Origin: CAZXCK01 sp964639225
GTDB taxonomy: Bacteria; Chloroflexota; Anaerolineae; Aggregatilineales; Phototrophicaceae
DNA: 7,413 nt
Direction: 5' to 3'
Assembly (NCBI GenBank): GCA_964639225.1
Contig: CAZXCK010000172.1
Location: 1 to 7,413, forward strand
The notes beneath the pieces are model-generated. The model was not told the DNA's origin. It saw only the letters and a program-made list of their open reading frames with translations, and searched no databases. Both the position numbers and the translations under genes were made by a program. Positions within the stretch are counted from its first letter, which is position 1; each line of letters starts with the position of its first letter. Below are positions 1 through 5,170 of this stretch, piece after piece.

Positions 1-84
1 CCACCCACGCGGTTTGTTGTGTCATGCCCATAATGGGAGTAAGATTACATACAGACAGGTGCTGCAGGGGACAAGCGAGCTTAT

Positions 85-537
85 ATGGTCGGCCCAATCG
101 AGTATTATGGTGGTGGTTTGGCGCGCCAGTGGATTGATGACAACCAGATCGTCATCATCATCACGGTTGGCGACATGACCCATGCTGGCATCGACGCCTG
201 GGCCGATCTGCTGGTGGATACCGTTCGCGGCTGGCCGCCAGACAGGCCCATCCTCATTCTGCACGACCTGAGCCACCCCAACCAGGGCTTCACCAGCTAT
301 GCCCGCGAGCGCGCCGCCGACCTCTACACGGCGCTGCCGTCTGACCGCGAGGTGTACCATGCGCTGGTGGTCAATGTGAGCTTCGTCCGGGCGATGATTA
401 ACTTCTTCCTGCGCCGGCGCCGGTCCAGCATGGGCAAGCTGCACGAGCGCATGTTTACATCAAACCGTGAGGCGCTGCGCTGGCTGCGTCATGTGTTGAG
501 CTACGACCCCAAAGACGACACCCAGCCCGTTCGCTGA
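85..537 (+). CDS. small STAS/SpoIIAA-like hypothetical protein (150 aa)
   Basis: Soluble protein with no signal peptide or membrane segment. The order of elements resembles the STAS/SpoIIAA-like fold: a beta strand VIIITV near residues 23-28, a helix around 36-49, a second strand ILILHDLS at 56-63, a helix at 72-84, a strand ALVVNVS at 93-99, and a closing FTSNREALRWLRHVL at 124-138. That last piece matches the 'F.d.eeAl.WL' ending typical of SpoIIAA-like proteins. A basic patch (LRRRR, 109-113) sits before the last helix and could bind a partner or nucleic acid. Family members are known as regulatory or lipid-binding modules, but no function can be assigned here. The ATG is preceded by AGGGGA at 66-71, about 13 nt upstream, a rather long spacing. 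The gene ends 5 bp from the convergent HEAT-repeat gene. The coding call is firm; the family call is moderate. Confidence 0.75.
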   Translation: MVGPIEYYGGGLARQWIDDNQIVIIITVGDMTHAGIDAWADLLVDTVRGWPPDRPILILHDLSHPNQGFTSYARERAADLYTALPSDREVYHALVVNVSFVRAMINFFLRRRRSSMGKLHERMFTSNREALRWLRHVLSYDPKDDTQPVR

Positions 538-542
538 GGCGG

Positions 543-1103
543 TTATGTTTCGCCCAGGTCGCGCAGGCGCGCCTGCCAGCGTTCGACCAGGCGGGTATAG
601 GTCGCCTCGCTGATCTCGCCGCTGGCCAGCCGCATATCGAGCTGGTCGAGCATGGCGCGCACCTGCTGCGCGTCGAAGCTGGCCGGGTCGGCGCTGGGCG
701 ATGAGGTGGGTGGACGGCCCAGCGTGGGCCAGTCCGGTTTGCGGCTGCGGAGTTTTTCCAGCGTGTCGGGCGTGGCCGGGAAAGACGGCTCGCGCTCGCC
801 GGGAAGGGGCACGCTCCCTGGCGGGAACTTTTCCAGCGCGCTTTCGGCACGGCTGCGCACCCAGCGGCTGGAGTCGGTGGTGGCGACTTCGTAGAGTGGC
901 TGCACGGCTCGCTCGTCCTGAATCTCGCCCAGCAGATCGGCGGCGCTGGCGCGGATCGTGCTGTCTGGTGAAGTGAGCGCGTCGATCAGCGCCTCAACCG
1001 CCTGCGCGCCCCGTGCGGCCAGCCCGTCAAAAGCGGCGCGCCGGGTCTGGTTGGTGGGGGCGGCCAGGTCGGCGATCAGCCCGGCCAGCGAGTCGTCAGT
1101 CAT
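543..1103 (-). CDS. HEAT-repeat protein with SHOCT-like C-terminus (186 aa)
   Basis: Residues 5-93 form about three HEAT-type helical pairs; the clearest are EALIDALTSPDSTIRASAADLLGE (37-60) and the following block ending RSRAESALEKF (83-93). Such repeats make a curved protein-binding scaffold, as in PBS-lyase/phycobilisome-type HEAT proteins. A Pro/Ser-rich linker follows (94-143). The last section, LDQLDMRLASGEISEATYTRL (152-172), fits a SHOCT-like motif: Leu-rich helix, then G-E-I-S, then a second helix. The protein is cytoplasmic and has no catalytic motif. Its ATG overlaps the stop of the upstream RHH-like gene (ATGA), and GGGAG lies about 10 nt upstream inside that gene, so the two are probably translationally coupled and their products may act together. 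The role is inferred to be an adaptor; no specific function is recognised. Confidence 0.85.
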   Translation of the reverse strand: MTDDSLAGLIADLAAPTNQTRRAAFDGLAARGAQAVEALIDALTSPDSTIRASAADLLGEIQDERAVQPLYEVATTDSSRWVRSRAESALEKFPPGSVPLPGEREPSFPATPDTLEKLRSRKPDWPTLGRPPTSSPSADPASFDAQQVRAMLDQLDMRLASGEISEATYTRLVERWQARLRDLGET

Positions 1104-1489
1104 GTGTAGCTGTCTCCCGTTTCATCGGCATACGGGTCATCGCGGATGCCGCGCATCATGGCCACCTGGATGGCTTTGGCCTTGCGCACAATCCCCTTGC
1201 GATAGGTTTGCAGCAGACGATCCAGCCGCATATCTTCGTCTTCGGTCAGCGGGCGCTCACGATGATAAACCAACAACTGGCGCAGTTCATACTGCCCCAT
1301 CGGACTCATCTCGAAATCACACAAAGCGAGCACCTGCTCGTCGGACAACGATTCCACCGGCACATCGTCGGCATATTCGTCGATCCACTCGGCCAGCACA
1401 TCCTCAACATCGCGCCGAGAACGGGCCGCGATCTCGCGGGCTATGGCGATAATCTCGTCGCGCAGGTAGAGCGTTACCCGTTTGCTCAT
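1100..1489 (-). CDS. ribbon-helix-helix-like DNA-binding/antitoxin-like protein (129 aa)
   Basis: The N-terminus KRVTLYLRDEIIAIAREIAARSRRDVEDVLAEWIDEY has the strand-helix-helix plan of a ribbon-helix-helix (MetJ/Arc-type) domain: strand at 3-9, helices at about 11-23 and 27-39. Residues 44-60 (PVESLSDEQVLALCDFE) and the tail RLLQTYRKGIVRKAKAIQVAMMRGI (91-115) resemble, from memory, a family found in cyanobacteria and Chloroflexota and sometimes placed beside HNH endonuclease genes. Here the downstream partner is a HEAT-repeat protein, with a 4-bp ATGA overlap. The ATG at 1489 is preferred because GTAGGGTG lies just upstream at normal spacing; an in-frame TTG at 1504 would add five residues. 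The protein is likely to bind DNA and repress its own promoter, an inference from its fold and from the palindromes upstream. An antitoxin role is possible but no toxin fold is seen next door. Confidence 0.82.
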   Translation of the reverse strand: MSKRVTLYLRDEIIAIAREIAARSRRDVEDVLAEWIDEYADDVPVESLSDEQVLALCDFEMSPMGQYELRQLLVYHRERPLTEDEDMRLDRLLQTYRKGIVRKAKAIQVAMMRGIRDDPYADETGDSYT

Positions 1490-1521
1490 CGTCACCCTAC
1501 TCAAAAAGGCTTTTTCGTCAG

Positions 1522-1611
1522 AACGTTAAGCCCATTGTATAACGTCTGCTGGCACCGTTAACGTAAGATATTGTAGGGTAGACGAATTCAACGAATTTTT
1601 ACGTTTTAACG
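1522..1611. promoter_or_regulatory. operator-like cluster of CGTTAA / ACGAATT motifs
   Basis: Within 90 bp the sequence holds AACGTT (1522-1527, continuing to CGTTAA at 1524-1529), the palindrome CGTTAACG (1556-1563), CGTT-TT-AACG (1602-1611), and two direct copies of ACGAATT starting 9 bp apart (1582 and 1591). Ribbon-helix-helix repressors usually bind such short, regularly spaced repeats over their own promoters. The motifs are seen directly; assignment to the RHH-like protein encoded just downstream is inference. Confidence 0.4.
1534..1561 (-). promoter_or_regulatory. candidate sigma70-type promoter of the RHH/HEAT pair
   Basis: Read on the minus strand, TTAACG (1561-1556) is followed by a 16-nt spacer and TACAAT (1539-1534). 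They match the consensus -35 at 4 of 6 positions and the -10 at 5 of 6. The -10 lies 45 nt before the ATG at 1489. The surrounding gap is visibly richer in A/T than the genes. The -35 lies inside the palindrome CGTTAACG (1556-1563), so a protein bound there would block RNA polymerase. Confidence 0.5.
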
Positions 1612-1631
1612 ACACTCGTCCAGCGACCCGG

Positions 1632-2240
1632 TCAACCGGGGGGCTGGCTGTACAGCCACCAGTACGTCGAGCGCGGGTAAACCGGCTCCAGCACCTCATC
1701 CCAGATGAAGCCCGATTCCCGGACATACGAGCGCAGTCTGCCGTCGGCCTGGTTGAGCAGCGCCCACAATTCGTCGTCACGCTCGATGTTGAGTTCGTCC
1801 ATCGCGGCCAGCAGCTCCTGGACGATGGTTCGCCGCGACGCCTCCGGCCCGTAGACGCGCGCGCACAGCTTCGGGTCGCTGCGGCACTCCTCAAAGAACG
1901 TATCCATCGCTTTGAGTCGGCTTCTGGCCTCGCGCTGCATCTTCTTCTCATAGTGAACGCGCCACGCTCTCAGTACCTCGTTGTTCTGATCGACGACCGT
2001 CTTCAGCCGTTCTTTCTGCTCATCACTGAGCCGGTCGCCGAGGGCCTGCAGACGGCGGATGCGCAGCAGCAGCGCGCCGATGGTGAGGCTGGGCATTTTG
2101 CTGAACGAGAAAAAGCCGCTGGCCCCGGCGCTGCCGTAGAGCTGGTCCTGCTGCACATATGATTCCAGGTTGCGGGCCATCGCCTCGGCCTCTTTCAGGT
2201 CGCGGTCGATGTCATAGTCGCTGGCGTAGTTTTCGCTCAT
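1632..2240 (-). CDS. hypothetical protein, alpha-helical, unknown function (202 aa)
   Basis: I do not recognise this protein. It has no signal peptide and looks soluble and mostly helical. An acidic N-terminus (SENYASDYDIDRDLKEAEAMARNLESYV) is followed by a Gly/Ser/Phe stretch (GSAGASGFFSFSKM, about 36-49). Then comes a long charged helical region with heptad-like Leu spacing (LLLRIRRLQALGDRLSDEQKERLK) that may form a coiled coil. The C-terminal third has two Cys (FFEECRSDPKLCARVYG), a conserved-looking DELNIERDDELWALLNQADG helix, and an aromatic end (STYWWLYSQPPG). The ATG at 2240 is chosen because AAAGGT sits about 11 nt upstream; longer in-frame starts would overlap the neighbouring gene and lack such a site. 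The gene lies 53 nt downstream of the secreted-protein gene on the same strand and probably shares its transcript. Confidence 0.8.
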   Translation of the reverse strand: MSENYASDYDIDRDLKEAEAMARNLESYVQQDQLYGSAGASGFFSFSKMPSLTIGALLLRIRRLQALGDRLSDEQKERLKTVVDQNNEVLRAWRVHYEKKMQREARSRLKAMDTFFEECRSDPKLCARVYGPEASRRTIVQELLAAMDELNIERDDELWALLNQADGRLRSYVRESGFIWDEVLEPVYPRSTYWWLYSQPPG

Positions 2241-2250
2241 CGTTGCTGCT

Positions 2251-2286
2251 ACCTTTCGCAGAATACCGGCTTGGCAAAGGTTCTGC
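2251..2286 (-). promoter_or_regulatory. Shine-Dalgarno region with interleaved inverted repeats
   Basis: In the gap between the secreted-protein gene and the 202-residue gene, the likely Shine-Dalgarno AAAGGT (minus strand, 2256-2251) is complementary to ACCTTT (2281-2276). GCAGAA (2286-2281) is complementary to TTCTGC (2263-2258). The two 6-bp pairings interleave, so they could form a pseudoknot or two competing hairpins, one of which hides the ribosome site. The complementarity is seen; a regulatory effect is speculative. Confidence 0.3.
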
Positions 2287-2293
2287 TGACGCG

Positions 2294-3691
2294 CTAACGC
2301 GGGCAGGCCGGGATCGACGAGGTGTCGATGATCCATGCGCCGCCGTTGACGCCGCTGGCTACCAGCGCGATGTTGTCGCCGCGCGGTGAGTGCGACGTCA
2401 GTGCGCGCGTGTTGCTGTCGATCACCAGCGGCAGCTCGGTGAGTTCGGCCCGCTGCCCGCTGGCCAGGTCCATACATTCGAGAGTGGGCACGCCGTCGAT
2501 GGGCCGTATGATATAGATCGAGGCGTCTCCGGGGCCGCTGCCCGGCACGTAGACTGGGCCGGGCCAGTTGTTGCCCGGCGGCTCGGCTTCGAACAGCAGC
2601 TCGATGCCGTCGTCGTCGGTCTGGGCCAGGTAATAGCCGGTTACGCCGTCGATGGTGGTGGTGATGACCGCCAGCGTGCCATCCGGCGAAATACCGGGGA
2701 TCGTCTGCGAGGGCACGATATCATAAACCGAACGGCTGATGCGCTGGCCGTCGATGCCGGCGGTGAAGTAGCGCACGTCATCGCCCAGCGCGCCGTAATA
2801 GATAGCGACAAAACGCTCGTTGCCCGGCAGCCATTTGATATGCTGCAAACTGAAGCGTGCCAGATTATCGTACACCAACCGGCGGAAGCTGCCGTTGCGT
2901 TCGATGGTGAACACGGTGCCGATTTCGTTGCGGTAGACCCCGCGCGACTGGCCCGGCGCGAAGCTCAGGTATGAGCGATCCAGCGTATCCGGGTCTTCCA
3001 GCCCGGCCTGTGCCAGAAAGTTGGGCGTCAGCAGGTCAACGTCCGAAATCTGAATGTTGATCGGCGTGCGGCTCACCATGCTGTACAGGTACCAGTCCAG
3101 CTCGGTGAACGGGTCTTCGTGACAGCCCACCGCATAACGCATGGTGATCTCGTCCAGCCACTCGACACGCACCGCTTCCATTGACTCCGGTGTCACCCGG
3201 CGCACACCGGTCACCGGGTCCGGTTGTGGGGTGGGTTCGGTGGGGCTGGCGGCTACGTCGATGTCCACCCGGGCCAACTGCGCCGTATCGCCTTCAAACA
3301 GCTCCAGGAACAGGCGGAACGACTGTGATCTGCCGGGCTGGAGCGCGAAATCGGCCAGCAGACCCGCCCCGCAGGCATTGACCGGGCCGCCCACCCCTTC
3401 GCCGATGAGCAGGTCCGTGCTGTCGTACAGGTCAGCCAGAAGCTGAATGCTGTCGTAGGCATCGTCGCTGTTGTTCACCAGCCGCCCCTCGACGATGGGC
3501 ACCATCTGGCCGAAGAGGTCTTCCGCCAGCCGCACGCGCCCATCCTCAATACTGAGTGGCGCGTCGGGCGAGGTAACGACTACCACATTGTCAAAATCGG
3601 GTGAGATATCGGCCTGCGCCGAGGCGCTATCTGCCGGGGGCCAGACGCCAGTCAGTGCCAGCGCCAGCAGCAAAAGAATTGTCAAACGCAT
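2294..3691 (-). CDS. secreted protein with FxLYD-like domain and propeller-like C-terminus (465 aa)
   Basis: The ATG at 3691 begins a typical Sec signal peptide: a short basic start, a Leu/Ala-rich core (residues 5-13), and a likely signal peptidase I site after AQA at 25-27. No lipobox Cys is present, so the product is probably released or cell-surface associated. Residues about 48-147 resemble an FxLYD-type beta sandwich, with VEGRLVNNSDDAYDSIQLLADLYD at 67-90. A Pro/Thr linker (150-159) follows. The rest is beta-rich, with propeller-like (PD40/TolB-like) pieces such as ISPDGTLAVI (334-343) and SPRGDNIALVA (435-445). This suggests a partial or degenerate propeller that binds a ligand or protein; no enzyme motif is seen. 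GGGA upstream of the ATG supports the start. A longer frame opening at 3799 would bury the signal peptide 36 residues inside, so it was not used. The gene is divergent from holB and leads into the 202-residue gene. Confidence 0.85.
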   Translation of the reverse strand: MRLTILLLLALALTGVWPPADSASAQADISPDFDNVVVVTSPDAPLSIEDGRVRLAEDLFGQMVPIVEGRLVNNSDDAYDSIQLLADLYDSTDLLIGEGVGGPVNACGAGLLADFALQPGRSQSFRLFLELFEGDTAQLARVDIDVAASPTEPTPQPDPVTGVRRVTPESMEAVRVEWLDEITMRYAVGCHEDPFTELDWYLYSMVSRTPINIQISDVDLLTPNFLAQAGLEDPDTLDRSYLSFAPGQSRGVYRNEIGTVFTIERNGSFRRLVYDNLARFSLQHIKWLPGNERFVAIYYGALGDDVRYFTAGIDGQRISRSVYDIVPSQTIPGISPDGTLAVITTTIDGVTGYYLAQTDDDGIELLFEAEPPGNNWPGPVYVPGSGPGDASIYIIRPIDGVPTLECMDLASGQRAELTELPLVIDSNTRALTSHSPRGDNIALVASGVNGGAWIIDTSSIPACPR

Positions 3692-3745
3692 TGGTTTTTT
3701 CCCTGACCAGGGCCGCAACAGCGCGGCAGCGAGACAGAAGTGTTG

Positions 3746-3757
3746 CGTTGCGCAACG
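3746..3757. promoter_or_regulatory. perfect 12-bp palindrome in the leader of the secreted-protein gene
   Basis: CGTTGCGCAACG is a perfect palindrome lying between the predicted start of transcription and the ATG of the minus-strand secreted-protein gene. It could be a dimeric repressor site or a short RNA hairpin. The neighbouring segment 3761-3781 can form two mutually exclusive hairpins: GCCCC with GGGGC (3763-3767 with 3777-3781), or CCGCC with GGCGG (3761-3765 with 3774-3778). Confidence 0.4.
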
Positions 3758-3794
3758 GCACCGCCCCATAACAGGCGGGGCAGCGCCTCTTTTA

Positions 3795-3824
3795 ATCATA
3801 ACTCAGCACAACCGCCCCGGACAA
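3795..3824 (-). promoter_or_regulatory. candidate promoter of the secreted-protein gene
   Basis: On the minus strand TTGTCC (3824-3819) is followed after 18 nt by TATGAT (3800-3795), matching the sigma70-type consensus at 4 of 6 and 5 of 6 positions. The -10 lies a little over 100 nt from the ATG at 3691, giving a leader of roughly 95-100 nt with the palindrome and alternative hairpins inside it. Confidence 0.4.
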
Positions 3825-3845
3825 TTGAATCCCATGAGAATGCCA

Positions 3846-3867
3846 GGGCTATCGCATCAAATCTGGA
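3846..3867 (+). repeat. 22-bp interspersed repeat, copy 1
   Basis: This segment matches 7269-7290 at 20 of 22 positions in the same orientation; the first 14 bases (GGGCTATCGCATCA) are identical and two single-base differences follow. The two copies are about 3.4 kb apart, both in non-coding gaps, and both are followed within 30 bp by a hairpin. Flanks outside the 22 bp do not align. This fits a small dispersed intergenic element rather than a duplicated gene fragment. Confidence 0.6.
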
Positions 3868-3890
3868 TATATAGCATAAGGGGTCCGTAA

Positions 3891-3910
3891 GGGCGTGCTA
3901 CAGCGCGCCC
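3891..3910. repeat. strong intergenic hairpin
   Basis: The arms GGGCGTGC (3891-3898) and GCGCGCCC (3903-3910) pair over 8 bp with one T-G wobble around a TACA loop. No T-run follows on either strand, so it is not a typical intrinsic terminator. It lies 23 bp after repeat copy 1 and may be part of the same element. Confidence 0.5.
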
Positions 3911-4052
3911 GCAGTTAAACCGCTGGCGGCGCGAATGCTGAAAACCTGCCCCCAAATCCGGATGCATCCGCTCCCAACCCCCGTATACAGATAACTGCCG
4001 CCATGCTGTAAAATGAAGCCCGGCGAACGGTCCCAGCGGGGAGATGCACGAT

Positions 4053-5063
4053 ATGGCACACAACTGGCCGGTATATGGTCACGATGGCGCGGTGGATTTT
4101 CTGGTGCGCGGCATGACGAATGGCCGCCTGCGCCACGCTTATCTGATCGTCGGCGCGCCGTCCACCGGCAAGCGCACGCTGGCGCGCACCTTTGCGATGG
4201 CCCTCAACTGCGAGGACGCCGACCCGGCGCGCCGACCCTGTGGCGAATGCCGCACCTGTAGACTCATCACCAGCGGCAACCACCCGGACGTGATGACCAC
4301 CGAGACCGACCCGTCCACCGGTGCGCTGAAGATCGAAGCCATTCGCGGCATCACATCGCGCATCGCCATGAAGCCTTACCAGGCCCGTTCGCGCGTGGCC
4401 ATCCTGCCGGATTTCGACCACGCCCAGCCGCGCGCCCAGGACGCTCTGCTCAAAACGCTGGAAGAACCGCCGGATTACGCCGTGCTGGTGCTGCTGGCGG
4501 ACTCAACCGAGTCGATTCTGCCGACCATTCTCAGCCGCAGCCAGACTGTCCAGCTCCGGCCCGCCGCCGCTTCAGTGGTGCGCGAGGTGCTGGTGCAGCG
4601 CCTGGGACTGGACAGCGAACAGGCCGATTCGATCAGCCGTTTCAGCGGCGGGCGAGTCGGCTGGGCTTTGCGCGCCGCCCAGGACGAGAGCATTCTGCAG
4701 GCGCGCGCCGAAGCCCTCGACCTGCTGGAGAGCATCATCGGCATGACTCGCGGCCAGCGTTTCGCCCTGGCCGACAAACTCAGCAACGACAAAGCCGCCC
4801 TGGCCGAACGCCTCGAACTGTGGCTCACCTACTGGCGCGATGTGCTGCTCCAGGCCGAGGGCACGCCGGTCAAAGTGTGCAACGTGGACCGTCGCGCCGC
4901 CATCGAGCGCCTGCTGTACACCGTCGATTCCGACCAGGCCCGCGCCGCGCTCCACGCCACGCGCGCGCTGCTGGATCGCCTGTCCTATAACATCAATCTG
5001 CGGCTGGCGCTGGAAGTGATGCTGCTGGATTATCCCGGTTTGGAAGTTACAGCAACTCGCTAG
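4053..5063 (+). CDS. holB: DNA polymerase III, delta' subunit (336 aa)
   Basis: This is a subunit of the clamp-loader complex that opens the sliding clamp for loading onto primed DNA at the replication fork. The AAA+ plan is clear: a Walker A-like GAPSTGKRT (34-42), a four-Cys zinc site C53, C63, C66, C69, the hallmark LLKTLEEPP (132-140), an SRC-like motif at 161-163, FSGGRVGWAL (197-206), and a C-terminal collar domain ending INLRLALEVMLLDYP. The Walker A has Arg directly after the Lys, and the SRC motif reads SRS; delta' is usually not an active ATPase, but its SRC Arg normally serves as an arginine finger, and that Arg (162) is kept. The length is usual for the family. The ATG at 4053 is preferred over the one at 4044, because GGGGAG (4037-4042) is 10 nt from the former but only 1 nt from the latter. 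A terminator follows, so the gene is probably transcribed alone or as the last gene of a unit. Confidence 0.95.
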   Translation: MAHNWPVYGHDGAVDFLVRGMTNGRLRHAYLIVGAPSTGKRTLARTFAMALNCEDADPARRPCGECRTCRLITSGNHPDVMTTETDPSTGALKIEAIRGITSRIAMKPYQARSRVAILPDFDHAQPRAQDALLKTLEEPPDYAVLVLLADSTESILPTILSRSQTVQLRPAAASVVREVLVQRLGLDSEQADSISRFSGGRVGWALRAAQDESILQARAEALDLLESIIGMTRGQRFALADKLSNDKAALAERLELWLTYWRDVLLQAEGTPVKVCNVDRRAAIERLLYTVDSDQARAALHATRALLDRLSYNINLRLALEVMLLDYPGLEVTATR

Positions 5064-5073
5064 CGCGAGAAAT

Positions 5074-5092
5074 CGGGCAAGTTGCCCGTTTT
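5074..5092 (+). terminator. intrinsic terminator of holB
   Basis: The arms CGGGCAA (5074-5080) and TTGCCCG (5082-5088) pair perfectly; in RNA this gives a five- to six-pair GC-rich stem with a small loop. TTTT (5089-5092) follows directly. It begins 11 nt after the holB stop codon. A smaller hairpin, CTCGC/GCGAG at 5056-5069, overlaps the stop. Confidence 0.75.
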
Positions 5093-5116
5093 CAGTCCCA
5101 TGATTTGCGTTACAAT
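5089..5116 (+). promoter_or_regulatory. candidate promoter of the serine operon
   Basis: TTTTCA (5089-5094) and TACAAT (5111-5116) are spaced by 16 nt and match the -35 and -10 consensus at 4 and 5 of 6 positions. The start of transcription would be near 5123, leaving a leader of about 48 nt with GGAGG (5154-5158) 12 nt before the ATG at 5171. The -35 shares its T-run with the holB terminator. Confidence 0.45.
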
Positions 5117-5170
5117 TTTCACTATCGTCTCTATTGTTAGCGATCATGCCCCTGGAGGATCACGCAGAAT

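Larger units (their letters stand above)
3692..4052. other. 361-bp divergent intergenic region
   Basis: No credible gene lies between the secreted-protein gene and holB. The region contains a palindrome and alternative hairpins in the predicted leader of the minus-strand gene, a minus-strand promoter candidate, one copy of the 22-bp repeat, and a strong hairpin; each is listed separately. On the holB side the best -10-like box is TAAAAT (4009-4014), but the matching -35 (TACAGA, 3986-3991) fits the consensus at only 3 of 6 positions, so the holB promoter is not settled. Short frames crossing the region have no ribosome site and look like chance. Confidence 0.7.

Noticed and set aside
1..31. 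Possible start of a minus-strand gene running off the left edge (ATG at 31 or 25, about 8-10 codons visible)
   Set aside because: No Shine-Dalgarno sequence precedes either ATG and too few codons are visible to judge coding potential.
22..444. Minus-strand frame opposite the STAS-like gene
   Set aside because: It is antisense to a gene with a recognisable fold, has low-complexity, His/Asp/Arg-skewed composition and no ribosome site.
543..1489. Calling the RHH/HEAT pair a proven toxin-antitoxin system
   Set aside because: The HEAT protein shows no nuclease, kinase or other toxin motif; only the gene layout suggests it.
1013..1561. Plus-strand frame opposite the RHH-like gene
   Set aside because: It runs across the promoter gap and antisense to two coupled genes; the translation has no recognisable domain.
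1627..1640. Hairpin CCCGG/CCGGG around the stop of the 202-residue gene as a terminator
   Set aside because: Only 5 pairs, includes the stop codon in its loop, and no T-run follows on the minus strand.
2241..2477. Longer N-terminus for the 202-residue protein
   Set aside because: It would overlap the secreted-protein gene extensively and ignore the good ribosome site before 2240.
3692..3799. Longer N-terminus for the secreted protein
   Set aside because: The extension precedes a complete signal peptide and covers the palindrome and part of the promoter candidate.
3891..3910. Hairpin as an intrinsic terminator
   Set aside because: No T-run on either side, and no gene ends nearby on either strand.
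3915..4421. Minus-strand frame overlapping the start of holB
   Set aside because: Antisense to holB, no domain and no ribosome site; typical shadow of a high-GC gene.
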